This document shows positions 15,680-26,534 of a DNA stretch of 64,000 bases, piece by piece. The notes beneath the pieces were generated by a model. The model was not told where the DNA came from. It ran no database searches and was given only the letters and a program-made list of their open reading frames with translations. The position numbers and the translations under genes are program-made. Origin of the DNA: Acetobacter malorum. GTDB taxonomy: Bacteria > Pseudomonadota > Alphaproteobacteria > Acetobacterales > Acetobacteraceae. The stretch is taken from positions 186,001 to 250,000 of the forward strand of contig NZ_LHZC01000055.1 in assembly GCF_001580615.1 (NCBI RefSeq), read 5' to 3'. Each line of letters starts with the position of its first letter. Positions within the stretch are counted from its first letter, which is position 1.

Positions 15680-16843
15680 ATGGTGCCGCCCCCCACAAAT
15701 ACCCCGGACACGGCAAGCACTCCCTCCGTTTCCCACGACCCGCACTCACCCCAACCCGCCCCCGCTCAGCAGGTACCAGCACTGGCTGCCGTGCAGGCGC
15801 TGGAGCACACGCTGGCCCGGTTCTACCGGCTGGTTATGGTGGTGGTGGTGCTGGGCGTTCTGGGGCTGATTATCGGCACAGGCGGCCCCGTGCTGATGGT
15901 TGTCTGCGCCTCGGCACTGGTGGCTGTTGTGCTGCACGGTGCGGCCCGCTGGATTACCCACCTGCTGCGCCTGCCGGAATGGCTGTCCGTCATGCTGCTG
16001 GTGCTGGCTCTGGCTGCGGCGGCCACGGCGCTGGTGCGGGTGTTCGGGCCGGAACTTACGGTGCAGGCCGGGCACCTGCGCACGGCTCTGGTCTCACAGA
16101 TCAGCACAATGCATGACCGGCTGAACAGCGGCCAGTTCGGTCACCTTATTCTGGATCACGTCCCGCAATCGCTCGGCGGCAACCAGACCGGAGGCGGCAG
16201 CCGCGCACCGGGGCTGGATTTTGCGGGCTCCATGACCAACGTGCTGACGTCCACCTTCGGCTCCGTCGGCACGATGGTGGTCATTGTTATTGCCGGGATC
16301 TATTTCGCGCTTTCCCCACGCCTGTATGCCAACGGCATCCTGCGGCTCACGCCAGAACGGCACCGCCCGCTGGTGCGCTCCCTGCTGCAAACCATTGCGC
16401 ACACTCTCTCTGCCTGGGTGGCGGGGCAGATGCTGGATATGACGGTAGTGGGCGTGCTGACATGGCTCGGCCTGTGGGCCATCGGGATGCCGCTGGCTCT
16501 TCCCCTCGGGCTGGTAGCGGGCACCGCCAACTTCATCCCGTATCTGGGGGCCTTTGTCGGGGCCATTCCGGCATTGCTGATTGGCCTGTCTGTCGGCACG
16601 CAGGAAGCCCTGATGGTGCTGGGCCTGTATGGCGTCATTCAGGCGTTTGAAGGCTACGTCATGTCTCCCTTCATCCAAAAACGCGCCGTCAGTATGCCGC
16701 CCGCGCTCACCATTCTTTCGCAAACCATTTTTGGGGCGTTTCTGGGGATGTGGGGCTTCATTTTTGCCTCCCCCATCACCGCCGTTCTGCTGGCCGTGGC
16801 CACCCGGCTGTCCGCGCCCTTAAAAGAAAAAGACATGCTGTAA
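15680..16843 (+). CDS. AI-2E family transporter (PerM/YdiK-type permease)
   Basis: This is a polytopic inner-membrane protein of 387 aa. A Pro/Thr/Ser-rich N-terminal tail of about 50 residues precedes the helices. The family pattern is present: paired N-terminal helices, a long polar loop near 120-180, then IVIAGIYFALSPRLYANGILRLTPERHRPLV and the C-terminal GTANFIPYLGAFVGAIPALLIG with LYGVIQAFEGYVMSPFIQKRAV. Members export diverse solutes, and the AI-2 name is historical. It is divergent from a TetR gene. Confidence 0.9.
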   Translation: MVPPPTNTPDTASTPSVSHDPHSPQPAPAQQVPALAAVQALEHTLARFYRLVMVVVVLGVLGLIIGTGGPVLMVVCASALVAVVLHGAARWITHLLRLPEWLSVMLLVLALAAAATALVRVFGPELTVQAGHLRTALVSQISTMHDRLNSGQFGHLILDHVPQSLGGNQTGGGSRAPGLDFAGSMTNVLTSTFGSVGTMVVIVIAGIYFALSPRLYANGILRLTPERHRPLVRSLLQTIAHTLSAWVAGQMLDMTVVGVLTWLGLWAIGMPLALPLGLVAGTANFIPYLGAFVGAIPALLIGLSVGTQEALMVLGLYGVIQAFEGYVMSPFIQKRAVSMPPALTILSQTIFGAFLGMWGFIFASPITAVLLAVATRLSAPLKEKDML

Positions 16844-16927
16844 AACACACTCTCAAATCTTCTCTTTTCCTGCCGCTGGTCCTGCTGCATAGGGACACCA
16901 GAACAGGGCGAAAAGGGAACTAAAGGG

Positions 16928-17866
16928 ATGAACACGCGCAAACCGCTGGATGCAAAAGCCACCAGCCTGATGGTCGGCCTGTGTTTCTGTTTCGGGCTGC
17001 AACAGGTTGCGCTCAAAGCCGCGGCGCAGGACATGGCGCCCATCCTGCAAATCGCGCTGCGTTCCGCTCTGGCGGCGGTGCTGGTGGTGGCCCTCATGCT
17101 CTCCCGGCGGGAACGTCTGGTGCAACTGGCCCAAACATGGAAGCCCGGTCTGGCCGTGGCCGTGCTGTTCTTTCTGGAATATCTGTTTCTGGGGCAGGCC
17201 CTGCGCTACACCTCCGCCTCCCGCTCCGTCGTGTTCCTTTATACGTCGCCCATTTTTACAGCGCTTATCCTGCATTTTATGGAAACGTCGGAACGTATGG
17301 AGCCTCTCCAGTGGGTGGGTATCCTTCTGGCTTTTGGCGGCATCGGCACGGCCTTTCTCGGTCACTCCGCCGGAGCGGGGCAGGGGGCGGGTCTGCCGCT
17401 GTTGGGGGATGCGCTGGCCCTGCTGGCGGGGGCAAGCTGGGGCGTGACAACGGTCGTTATCCGCATGTCCTCTCTGGCGCGGGTTCCTGCCAAACAAACG
17501 CTGCTCTATCAGCTTGTGGGGGCGTGCGTGTTCCTGCTGCCCATGGCCGTGCTGCTCCATCAGACGGCTTTTACCATCACCCCCATCCTGCTGCTCAGTC
17601 TGGGCTATCAGGTGTTCATTCTTTCCTTCATCGCGTTCCTGCTGTGGTTCTGGCTGCTGCGGCATTATCAGGCCTCGCGCATTGGTGTGCTGTCTTTCAT
17701 GACACCCCTGTTCGGCGTAGTGCTGGGGGCCGTGCTGCTGCATGAACCTGTGGAACCGGGCTTTGTAACCGGCGCAATTCTGGTCGTGGCAGGGCTGGTG
17801 CTGGTGAGCGGCTATGGGTGGATCAGCCAGAGTCTGAAAAAGGTCCGAACCGCCCCCAAACGCTGA
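16928..17866 (+). CDS. EamA/DMT-superfamily transporter
   Basis: This 312-aa protein has about ten hydrophobic helices in two EamA repeats. The first ends near residue 140 at LLAFGGIGTAFLG; the second ends VVLGAVLLHEPVEPGFVTGAILVVAGLVLV. Members export amino acids, nucleosides or other metabolites; the substrate is not evident here. It lies 84 bp behind the AI-2E family gene on the same strand, followed by a hairpin. Confidence 0.9.
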   Translation: MNTRKPLDAKATSLMVGLCFCFGLQQVALKAAAQDMAPILQIALRSALAAVLVVALMLSRRERLVQLAQTWKPGLAVAVLFFLEYLFLGQALRYTSASRSVVFLYTSPIFTALILHFMETSERMEPLQWVGILLAFGGIGTAFLGHSAGAGQGAGLPLLGDALALLAGASWGVTTVVIRMSSLARVPAKQTLLYQLVGACVFLLPMAVLLHQTAFTITPILLLSLGYQVFILSFIAFLLWFWLLRHYQASRIGVLSFMTPLFGVVLGAVLLHEPVEPGFVTGAILVVAGLVLVSGYGWISQSLKKVRTAPKR

Positions 17867-17883
17867 AAATCTCTCATCACAAC

Positions 17884-17911
17884 GCTGAGACCGGCGGAGG
17901 TCTCAGCTCCT
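17884..17911 (+). terminator. Hairpin between the EamA gene and aspD
   Basis: Perfect 9-bp stem GCTGAGACC/GGTCTCAGC (17884-17892, 17899-17907) with loop GGCGGA, followed by TCCTTTATC. It is probably a terminator; a leader regulatory role for aspD is possible. Confidence 0.6.
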
Positions 17912-17931
17912 TTATCTGACTATAAAGGTAG

Positions 17932-19623
<1,692 letters not shown>

Positions 19624-19977
19624 GTGCATTCCGTTCCGGCGGACAGACCCAGCGCGCAAACACCACAGCCCGGGGGCAGGGGAGACCGCTCTGCCCCCAT
19701 ACGGACATACACGTTAGGCTGTGACGCCCTTCCCACATGGTGCCTGACAGGCCTTGTCGGGCTTCCCCCAAAGTCCCGGTTCATTCCAGACACGCCAGTG
19801 TCGCCGCCAGTTTTACGAGTGATGGACTGAGGGCCATTTTGTAGCCTAATAACACGATAAATATCGTATTAAATATGTAACACAAAAATAAAGATACGAA
19901 TCGATATATACGTATTGACGATGTGAATTGTTCCCGATATCCCAGACCTGAAATACACTAAAAATGGTCGTGCTATA
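19624..19977. promoter_or_regulatory. Intergenic region with palindrome ACGATA-AA-TATCGT before a TonB receptor
   Basis: The first 200 bp are GC-rich with no gene seen. At 19854-19867 a perfect inverted repeat lies in AT-rich DNA 111 bp before the receptor start and may be an operator for an iron- or ligand-responsive regulator. It is not a close Fur-box match. Confidence 0.35.
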
Positions 19978-22248
19978 ATGATATCACCAAGACGTTTCGT
20001 TTTAATTGGAGCTGTTGTGTCGTCTTGCGGGGTGAGCATGGTCATGGCGCACGCGCAGGAGACGGCTGCCAAAACGCCCGCAGAAATCCGCGCTGCGGCA
20101 AAGAAAAAGCCCTCAGCCACTCTCCAACAGCAACCGCTTACACAGCAGGCCCATAAGCCCCACTCTGCTCAGGCGCACCCTGATAAATCCCGGTCCGCTC
20201 CGGGGCAAACGGCTCCAAACCAACCCGGCAAACCGCAAATTGCCAAGCGGGAAGAACTGGATGTGCATGGCACTGCCACCCCGGCCTTCTCTGGCGGGGC
20301 GCTGGGCAGCAAGAGGCCGCTGGATACACCCTTTTCCATTCGCACCATCACCAGTGCGGAAATACAGGAACGGCAGGTAAAATCTCTGTCCCGCTTGCTG
20401 TCTCAGGATGCATCTGTCGTCACCAACGGGGATACCTATTCCTTCAACGCCTACAGCGTGACGGTGCGCGGTGTGCCGCTGGATGATTATAACGGCTACA
20501 AGATCAACGGTTCGCCCTTCTATATGACGACGGTTGAGCTGCCGCTGGAAAGTTTTGAAAACGTCCAGCTTCTCAAAGGCGCATCCGGCTATATGTATGG
20601 CTTCAACGCGCCCGGCGGCATCATCAACTATCAGACCAAAAAGCCCACGGAAAACCGCCCGTTCGAGGTTGATGCCGGCTATAGTTCAGGTGCTATCGCC
20701 AGTGAGCATATTGATACCGGTGGCCGCCTGTTCAACAAGGTGTTCGGATACCGCCTGAACCTGACGCATGAAAAAGGCGAGACCTATAACGGCTCCCACG
20801 TGGAACGGTATTCCGGCTCTCTGGGCGTGGATGCCCGCATTACCAAAAACCTGCTCTGGACTGCCGACGCCATTTATCAGGATAGAAAAATACGTGGGCT
20901 GGTACAGGATTTCTTTATCGACCCTACAACCTATCCTTCAAACAAACTGCCAGACCCCATCAGTGGGAATAAAAACCTGAATGCCTACCCCGGTTCCATG
21001 TTCACCTCGCATGTGCTGTTTCTGACAACCGGCCTGAAATGGGATATCAGCAATAACTGGAAATTCCGTGTGGATTACAGCCACAGTCAGGACTGGCGCT
21101 CTTATCAGAGTGAATGGATGTCTCTCAATAACAGGGAAGGGGATTATGACTCCTACCTGTCCACAGACCCCCGCAGCTGGTCCGACTATAATCAGGCGCA
21201 GGGTATTCTGGAGGGCAGTTTCCATACAGGCTTTGTCAAACATGACGTGACACTGGGGGCCACGTGGCAGGGGCTGACCAAATATCTCCCGACCAACAGC
21301 GAGTATGTGAACATCGGCTCACAGAACATGTACGCGCCGATTATTCCCCGGCCATGGAACGTCAATAACGAGTCCAGTGTTTACCGGAATTACCGGTCAG
21401 ATCAGGTCGGTCTGTTCCTGAGTGATACGGTCACCTTCACGCCTCAATGGTCTCTTCTGGCCGGGGTGCGCTACACCAACTTCCAGCAGAGGGGCTATAA
21501 CGCTGCGGATGTCAGAACGGCAGCCTATAAGGTCAACCCCGTTACCCCCACAGTCGCGCTGCTTTATCATCCTGTTCGGAACATGACAGTCTATGCCAGC
21601 TATGTTCAGGCTCTGGAAAATGGCGGTACAGTTGGGGACACCTACAAAAACGCCCGCCAGACCCTGCCGCCCATCCGGTCTGATCAGGTGGAAGTCGGGG
21701 CCAAGATCACCCGCCGCTCGTGGGATCTGACCGGGGCGCTCTATCGCATCACGCGCGGCGCGCAATATGCCAATGCCGACAATTACTATGTCTCAAGCGG
21801 CACACAGGTTTATCAGGGGTTTGAACTGAACGGCCACGTGGACCTGCCACTCGGCTTTGTGGTGACCGATAGTCTGGGAATTGAGGCCTCAAAATACAAA
21901 AAGACCGATCCCTCCATTCAGGGCAATACAGCGGAAGCCATCCCCACGTTCCAGAACATGTTTACGCTTACAAACAACATTCAGGCCGTGCCGGGCCTGT
22001 CGGCCTCAGCAGAGGTGCATTACACCGGCAGAATGTGGGGCGACGCCATGAACGTCTATCACATCCCCGGCTATACCCTGCTCAACCTGCGGGCCAGCTA
22101 TCGCACGCATATTGGCAAACACCGTGTAACCTTCAGAGCAGAACTGGATAACGTCGCCAACACTCACTACTGGGGCGTTCTGGCCTCCGACTACTTCTTC
22201 GTCGGTGCTCCCAGAAGCGTCTATCTCAACGCGCGGTTTGACCTGTAA
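19978..22248 (+). CDS. TonB-dependent outer-membrane receptor (siderophore-receptor type)
   Basis: It imports a scarce ligand across the outer membrane using TonB energy. A signal peptide (to about AHAQE, residue 27) is followed by a Pro/Gln-rich linker. The plug domain spans about residues 115-230 (PFSIRTITSAEIQER, SVTVRGVPLDDYNGY, LLKGASGYMYGFNAPGGIINYQTKKP). The ~520-residue beta-barrel ends in the aromatic-terminated VYLNARFDL. Length (756 aa) is typical. The plug resembles siderophore receptors, but no siderophore genes lie beside it, so the ligand is open. A bidirectional terminator follows. Confidence 0.88.
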   Translation: MISPRRFVLIGAVVSSCGVSMVMAHAQETAAKTPAEIRAAAKKKPSATLQQQPLTQQAHKPHSAQAHPDKSRSAPGQTAPNQPGKPQIAKREELDVHGTATPAFSGGALGSKRPLDTPFSIRTITSAEIQERQVKSLSRLLSQDASVVTNGDTYSFNAYSVTVRGVPLDDYNGYKINGSPFYMTTVELPLESFENVQLLKGASGYMYGFNAPGGIINYQTKKPTENRPFEVDAGYSSGAIASEHIDTGGRLFNKVFGYRLNLTHEKGETYNGSHVERYSGSLGVDARITKNLLWTADAIYQDRKIRGLVQDFFIDPTTYPSNKLPDPISGNKNLNAYPGSMFTSHVLFLTTGLKWDISNNWKFRVDYSHSQDWRSYQSEWMSLNNREGDYDSYLSTDPRSWSDYNQAQGILEGSFHTGFVKHDVTLGATWQGLTKYLPTNSEYVNIGSQNMYAPIIPRPWNVNNESSVYRNYRSDQVGLFLSDTVTFTPQWSLLAGVRYTNFQQRGYNAADVRTAAYKVNPVTPTVALLYHPVRNMTVYASYVQALENGGTVGDTYKNARQTLPPIRSDQVEVGAKITRRSWDLTGALYRITRGAQYANADNYYVSSGTQVYQGFELNGHVDLPLGFVVTDSLGIEASKYKKTDPSIQGNTAEAIPTFQNMFTLTNNIQAVPGLSASAEVHYTGRMWGDAMNVYHIPGYTLLNLRASYRTHIGKHRVTFRAELDNVANTHYWGVLASDYFFVGAPRSVYLNARFDL

Positions 22249-22370
22249 AGAAGTCACCTACGGCTCTTTGTCATGCCGTCCAGAAGCGGCTTGGACTGGA
22301 AAAGGCAGCGTGCGCTGTATGAAGCGCGCTTCTAGTCAGGATCAGTTTTTTGGAAAAGGCTTAAAGCATT

Positions 22371-22408
22371 AAAAAAGGCGCCACCCCATAAGGGATGGCG
22401 CCTTTTTT
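22371..22408. terminator. Bidirectional terminator between the TonB receptor and Hint gene 1
   Basis: AAAAAAGGCGCCA (22371-22383) pairs with TGGCGCC plus T7 (22396-22409). A-run and T-run on opposite sides let it act on both converging genes. Confidence 0.9.
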
Positions 22409-22412
22409 TGGT

Positions 22413-24299
22413 TTATGCGGAGTGCCGCACCAGAGCAGCAGACTGCTCTGTCTCAACACGGTAGTTCTCAGCCGGCAGAGCAGAGATGATCAGAAGTCCC
22501 ATCTTGCCGTCATTCTTTCCGCACAGGGGCAGAAGAGCATTGCCTTTTGTCCAGATGTAGTTGGCGTCGCTGCTGGCTTCATGCCAGCCCTCGTGCACGG
22601 TTCCATCCAGATGCGCCGTAATCTGGGTCTGTTTTTTGCCATTCATGAAGTGGATGGCACCCACAGCAACGCCCAGATCCCGGCGATCATCTACAAACGG
22701 CCCAACCACATCACTGGGGCGGCTGGTGCGGGAGAGGATCCGGACAGAGTCAACGCCAGCCGGAATCATAAAGCTGTAATTCTGACCATCCTGACGGATG
22801 GGGCGAATAACAGCACCATTCTTCAGAACCAGATGCAAATCCGGATTGTGTGTCAGCGTCCCGCTGGCGGCAGGCGTCTGGCAATTGGCGACCTGTTTCC
22901 CCTGTGTTTCCAGAGACCGGAACAGGGGCTCCACAAACTTGCGGTCTACACACAGTGGTGCTGCGGCATCATTTTGCCAGTTCAGGGTGCCTGTAGCATG
23001 GAGTGAGGCGATCTTGGTATCCTGGCGGAAGGATGCCCGGTTGCCGGTATCAAGATAGCTTTCGGTCAACATACCATCCGCTGTGATGACCGAATGCTCT
23101 TCTGTTTCCACATGATAATAGTCGTAGGACGTAATGCTGGTATCATAGAAAATTGACCGCCCATTAACCAGCATACGCGCAGGAACAAAATTCCCTTCAA
23201 AGAACAGGCAGTGTTCAGCCGTAATCAGCATATCCTTGTAGGGCACACCTTTAGAAATGGCATTTTTGAGGATACGCACAGGATAGCCAGCCTCATCAAG
23301 CGGCAAACCTGCCTGAACTGTGGCGTGAGCCTTTCCTGCCCAGACAACGGAGCGTGCAACGTTTTTGTTCTTCTTCCAGTCAAACGCGATAATCTGATCA
23401 CCAATCTGCAGATCTTCTACAGCAATATCGCCATTGGCCGTGCGGATCATGCTGCCGGAAAGGAAGCAGGTAATAACCATTGTCCCATCAGAGTTGGAAG
23501 ACAGCCCACTGCCCAGGTAATATGTATCACCTGCAAACTCGCCACTGCTGACTGTGCCGGTCGTCCCTCCGCCATACAGGTCTGATGGTGTATAATAAGT
23601 CGGGTTGCCCGCTTTATCCGCGCCAGACTGAGCAAAAGATACGTTGGTTGCAATGTAGTTGTTACCGGCGGAAGTCGAGGTGTTTCCATACTGGTCTACG
23701 CCGATAAGAGAATAGGTGTTTGTACCAGTTTTTACCCATTCAACATTGGTGTAGCCATACTGGTTTTTAATAACAATGGAATCATCAGGGCTGAAGTTTT
23801 TAATATTCTTTATGGAATAAGAGCCACTCCCCAAAGTGACAGTGTTATGTCCATTTTTGGTAGAATTGCCGCCAAAATCAATGGTAGTGGTATCAAGAGA
23901 AGTGTTTACACTGAGATTTGCTGCATTTTCTAATTTTATTGTTCCGCCAGAAACAGTTTTACTTGCAGACATCGTTGTGCCGTCAAGCACGACTGTTTGG
24001 CCATCCCCCACGCTAATAGTACCATATGATACCACACCGCCGGAACCTGTAACGGTTACAGTGCCTGTTCCTGAGAATGTAACGGATTGCGGTGCTGTGG
24101 TGGCATTAGGATACGAATTACCCCACTGATCAGAATATGAATAGGGCGTTGTGTCTATAGCGATGTCTTTGTCAGTATTGATAACAACAGGATTTTGGCC
24201 ATTAGGGTCGTAAGACGCAACTGTTCCAGTTTCAGCGTCTTTCCACATCTGGGGATTATTGAAATTACCATTTCCGCCAACCCAGTCATAAGTGGTCAT
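22413..24299 (-). CDS. Hint-domain surface protein 1 (628 aa), paired with a serine recombinase
   Basis: The N-terminal ~275 residues form a Gly/Ser/Thr/Asn-rich beta-repeat passenger beginning YDWVGGNGNFNNPQMW, with no signal peptide. The Hint domain begins at Cys278 (CFLSGSMIRT) and has the TxxH motif in LITAEHCLFF, then YYHVETEEHSV and ESYLDTGNR. A conserved C-terminal region follows (NPDLHLVLKNGAVIRPI, VRILSRTSRPSDVVGPFVDDRR, WTKGNALLPL) ending RHSA. Hint domains act in autoproteolysis or intein-like chemistry; whether this one cleaves is unknown. It is divergent from the recombinase gene at 24492. The ribosome site AGGA is inside the dyad site just upstream. Confidence 0.85.
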   Translation of the reverse strand: MTTYDWVGGNGNFNNPQMWKDAETGTVASYDPNGQNPVVINTDKDIAIDTTPYSYSDQWGNSYPNATTAPQSVTFSGTGTVTVTGSGGVVSYGTISVGDGQTVVLDGTTMSASKTVSGGTIKLENAANLSVNTSLDTTTIDFGGNSTKNGHNTVTLGSGSYSIKNIKNFSPDDSIVIKNQYGYTNVEWVKTGTNTYSLIGVDQYGNTSTSAGNNYIATNVSFAQSGADKAGNPTYYTPSDLYGGGTTGTVSSGEFAGDTYYLGSGLSSNSDGTMVITCFLSGSMIRTANGDIAVEDLQIGDQIIAFDWKKNKNVARSVVWAGKAHATVQAGLPLDEAGYPVRILKNAISKGVPYKDMLITAEHCLFFEGNFVPARMLVNGRSIFYDTSITSYDYYHVETEEHSVITADGMLTESYLDTGNRASFRQDTKIASLHATGTLNWQNDAAAPLCVDRKFVEPLFRSLETQGKQVANCQTPAASGTLTHNPDLHLVLKNGAVIRPIRQDGQNYSFMIPAGVDSVRILSRTSRPSDVVGPFVDDRRDLGVAVGAIHFMNGKKQTQITAHLDGTVHEGWHEASSDANYIWTKGNALLPLCGKNDGKMGLLIISALPAENYRVETEQSAALVRHSA

Positions 24300-24302
24300 T
24301 AT

Positions 24303-24320
24303 CTAAATTCCTGATTTATA
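24303..24320 (-). repeat. Left inverted site of recombinase cassette A
   Basis: On the minus strand the bases read TATAAATCAGGAATTTAG, about 10 bp upstream of the Hint gene 1 ATG. TCCTGATTTAT at 24309-24319 is the exact inverse of 24439-24449. The 119 bp between the two sites is AT-rich and could hold a promoter. Confidence 0.65.
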
Positions 24321-24433
24321 AGAATTTCATATAATTAACATTCTTAAATGGAATTTATATTTCTATTGATTTGATAATGCTTAACGAGTTAATAATTAAC
24401 TTGTTTTTAACGATGCCGATGCGCAAAGTCGCG

Positions 24434-24453
24434 TTTGCATAAATCAGGATTTA
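24434..24453 (+). repeat. Right inverted site of recombinase cassette A, TAAATC-AG-GATTTA dyad
   Basis: Bases 24440-24453 form a perfect 6-bp inverted repeat around a central AG dinucleotide, the form expected of a serine-recombinase crossover site. The 20 bases here match 30403-30422 at 18 positions. It lies 38 bp upstream of the recombinase ATG. Confidence 0.65.
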
Positions 24454-24491
24454 AAAAAATAATAATCTCTTTTATGTGACGTTATAAGCTC

Positions 24492-25109
24492 ATGAAGGAA
24501 CGCGACATTCGTAGAAAAATTGGTTACGCACGGGTTAGTACGATCGGGCAAACCCTTGATACACAATTAAAAACTCTGAAAAATTACGGATGCGAAAATA
24601 TTTTTTGTGAAAAAGTCAGCGGTGCGAATGCGCAGCGTAACCAGCTTCGAAAAATGATCAGAAGTCTCAAAAAAGAGGATACGGTGATTGTTGCGAGAAT
24701 TGATCGGCTCGCAAGAAGTACTTTTGATCTTTTTGCAATTGTTCATGACATTACTAAAAAGGGTGCTCATTTTTATTCTCTGGCAGAGCCATGGGCCGAT
24801 ACGAATACCAGCACGGGGCGTCTGATGCTCGCTGTTTTAGCTGGTCTTGCAGATGTTGAACGTGACCTGATTCGAACGCGTACAGCAGAAGGCCGCGCCA
24901 GAGCCATTGAGCAAGGCAAGCGTATGGGGCGGCCTCCCAAAATAAACGCGCAGGAAAAGCAAGCCGTGATCAGGCGTCGATTAAGAGGAGAACCCTTGAA
25001 ATCTGTAGCAAAAGACTTTGGAATCAGCGTTGCAACGGTCTCTCGCCTTACGATCGCAGCAGCCTGTGTGCATACAGAAAAAAAGGAAAAGGCGCTTTCC
25101 AGTTATTGA
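24492..25109 (+). CDS. Small serine recombinase (resolvase/invertase family), cassette A
   Basis: This 205-aa site-specific recombinase has the catalytic serine at residue 16 in YARVST. The Arg-containing active-site segment is ARIDRLARSTFDLF near residue 75, followed by the TSTGRLMLAVLAGLADVERDLIRTRT E-helix region near 110-135. A C-terminal HTH (LKSVAKDFGISVATVSRL) is near 170. It is closely similar to the recombinase at 29603-30232, and both are head-to-head with a Hint gene. Resolvase versus invertase action cannot be decided by sequence alone, but flanking inverted sites favour inversion. Confidence 0.9.
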   Translation: MKERDIRRKIGYARVSTIGQTLDTQLKTLKNYGCENIFCEKVSGANAQRNQLRKMIRSLKKEDTVIVARIDRLARSTFDLFAIVHDITKKGAHFYSLAEPWADTNTSTGRLMLAVLAGLADVERDLIRTRTAEGRARAIEQGKRMGRPPKINAQEKQAVIRRRLRGEPLKSVAKDFGISVATVSRLTIAAACVHTEKKEKALSSY

Positions 25110-25420
25110 AAGCAGCGTTTCTGTAAGAAGGTAATCTGGATTTTCTCTAAAAGTATTTCTGTGCAGAAACTATTTTTACGAAAAAATAGAAGAAGTACAA
25201 AAAAATGAAAAATTTTCAGATAAGATTTTTAAAACATCTATGATCAAAAAAAGATTATTTTAGATCCTTTATTTCTTTCTTTGAGAGTAATATAACTTTT
25301 TATGGCTCATCTCATTTATGAGAAAATTTTCCATAAATATCTTTTTTAATTAGCGTTATCGAAATCTATTATGCGAATCCAGCGCCTTTCCAGATACCTG
25401 AAAAGACGCCGGAGCATCGT
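25110..25420. other. AT-rich intergenic region between recombinase A and dps
   Basis: No gene is seen. A GC-rich imperfect hairpin at about 25378-25410 (GCGCCTTTCCAG against CTGAAAAGACGC) just beyond the dps stop is probably the dps terminator. Confidence 0.45.
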
Positions 25421-25960
25421 TTAGTCGTTTTTACCAAACGCCGGGCGCGTGGCTTCAAACAGGAACCACGTGCGGCGTTCCGTCTCATCAATCCAGTTTT
25501 CCAGCAGGCTGGCGGTTGCCACGTCGTTAGCGTCATCACACACGGCATGCACTTTGCGCATCCGGGTCGTTAGCGCCAGATTGTCGTCGCGCAGTTCGGC
25601 CAGCATGTCTTCCGGCGTCACATACAGCGCATCATTGTCCAGCACCTGCGTGCGGCGGGAAATCTCGCCAATGGAGTGCAGCGTCGTGCCACCAATCTTA
25701 CGGGCGCGTTCGGCCATCGGGTCTGTCATGGCAAAAATCTGCGCGCTCTGTTCGTCCAGCAGCAGATGGTAATCGCGGAAGTGGCGGCCGCTCATATGCC
25801 AGTGGAAATTCTTCGTTTTGACGTAAAGCGCAAACACGTCGGCCAGCGTATCGGCCAGACCTGCCGCAACTTCCTTAACAGCATCTGCCTTCAGGTCGGT
25901 CGGGGTGCCAAGATATTCGCGGATATGAGCGTCTTTTGCAGTCGGAGCTGTTTTCGGCAT
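25421..25960 (-). CDS. dps: DNA starvation/stationary-phase protection protein Dps
   Basis: This ferritin-like dodecamer binds DNA and oxidises and stores iron, protecting against peroxide. The ferroxidase ligands are visible in VKTKNFHWHMSGRHFRDYHLLLDEQSAQIFAMTDPMAERARKIGG (residues about 47-90, written by its motif blocks FHWHM, DYHLLLDEQ and MTDPMAER). Length (179 aa) is slightly above the E. coli protein. bfd lies upstream on the same strand, consistent with an iron-storage neighbourhood. Confidence 0.95.
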   Translation of the reverse strand: MPKTAPTAKDAHIREYLGTPTDLKADAVKEVAAGLADTLADVFALYVKTKNFHWHMSGRHFRDYHLLLDEQSAQIFAMTDPMAERARKIGGTTLHSIGEISRRTQVLDNDALYVTPEDMLAELRDDNLALTTRMRKVHAVCDDANDVATASLLENWIDETERRTWFLFEATRPAFGKND

Positions 25961-26118
25961 GAATCTCGTCCTTGTTTGCTCAGTCGCTACAGATGCAGCG
26001 TTCTGTTGTTACAAATGACGTGGGAAGGCAAAAGTTCCGTTGCAAGACACATGGAGCCAGCCATGCCCTTTATGCAGAGAGGCAAACGAACAGGCGCAAT
26101 AAGTCCGAAATAATCAGA

Positions 26119-26358
26119 TCAGGCGCTCAGCGCTTCGGCCTGCACCACAACCGGCAGGCAGGCATGGGTAGCAGTTTCGGCAGCCTGCCGCTGGCGCATC
26201 CGCACTTCCTTCAACATGCACACCACACCGGGCACGCAATTCCCGCACTGGGCCTTGCAGCGCTTGGAAGCGTAAATTTCACTGGGGCGGGTAGCGCCAT
26301 GCGCCACGGCTGATTCGACGTCTTTGTGAGTCAGGCTGTTGCAAGAGCAGATGACCAT
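26119..26358 (-). CDS. bfd: Bacterioferritin-associated ferredoxin Bfd
   Basis: This 79-aa [2Fe-2S] ferredoxin donates electrons to release iron from bacterioferritin. The cluster cysteines are CSC at residues 4-6 and CKAQCGNC near 34-41, the BFD-domain arrangement. A Fur-like palindrome lies 43-59 bp upstream, which fits iron-responsive expression. Confidence 0.9.
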   Translation of the reverse strand: MVICSCNSLTHKDVESAVAHGATRPSEIYASKRCKAQCGNCVPGVVCMLKEVRMRQRQAAETATHACLPVVVQAEALSA

Positions 26359-26400
26359 TCGGAAAGCCCCGTATCTCTGATGAGAGATGCACTAAAAGCA

Positions 26401-26417
26401 CGAATGAGAACCATTCG
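26401..26417 (-). promoter_or_regulatory. Candidate Fur/iron box upstream of bfd
   Basis: CGAATG-AGAAC-CATTCG is a perfect inverted repeat. Its core AATGAGAACCATT matches the Fur consensus centre AATGATAATCATT at 11 of 13 positions. Confidence 0.6.
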
Positions 26418-26534
26418 CAACACATTTCGTAAAATTAGCCTTATCAACTGCGCAAGGCCCGGCTGCGGCCAGCGCAGGAAGCGAATACCTTATTCTCATA
26501 TAGAGCAGCGTCCCTGCTATTCTAGGGCGCGTCG

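Noticed and set aside
14719-15720. Longer 333-aa start for the TetR gene at 14719
   Set aside because: The extra ~100 residues are unlike TetR proteins and cover the divergent promoter region; ATG 15408 fits family length.
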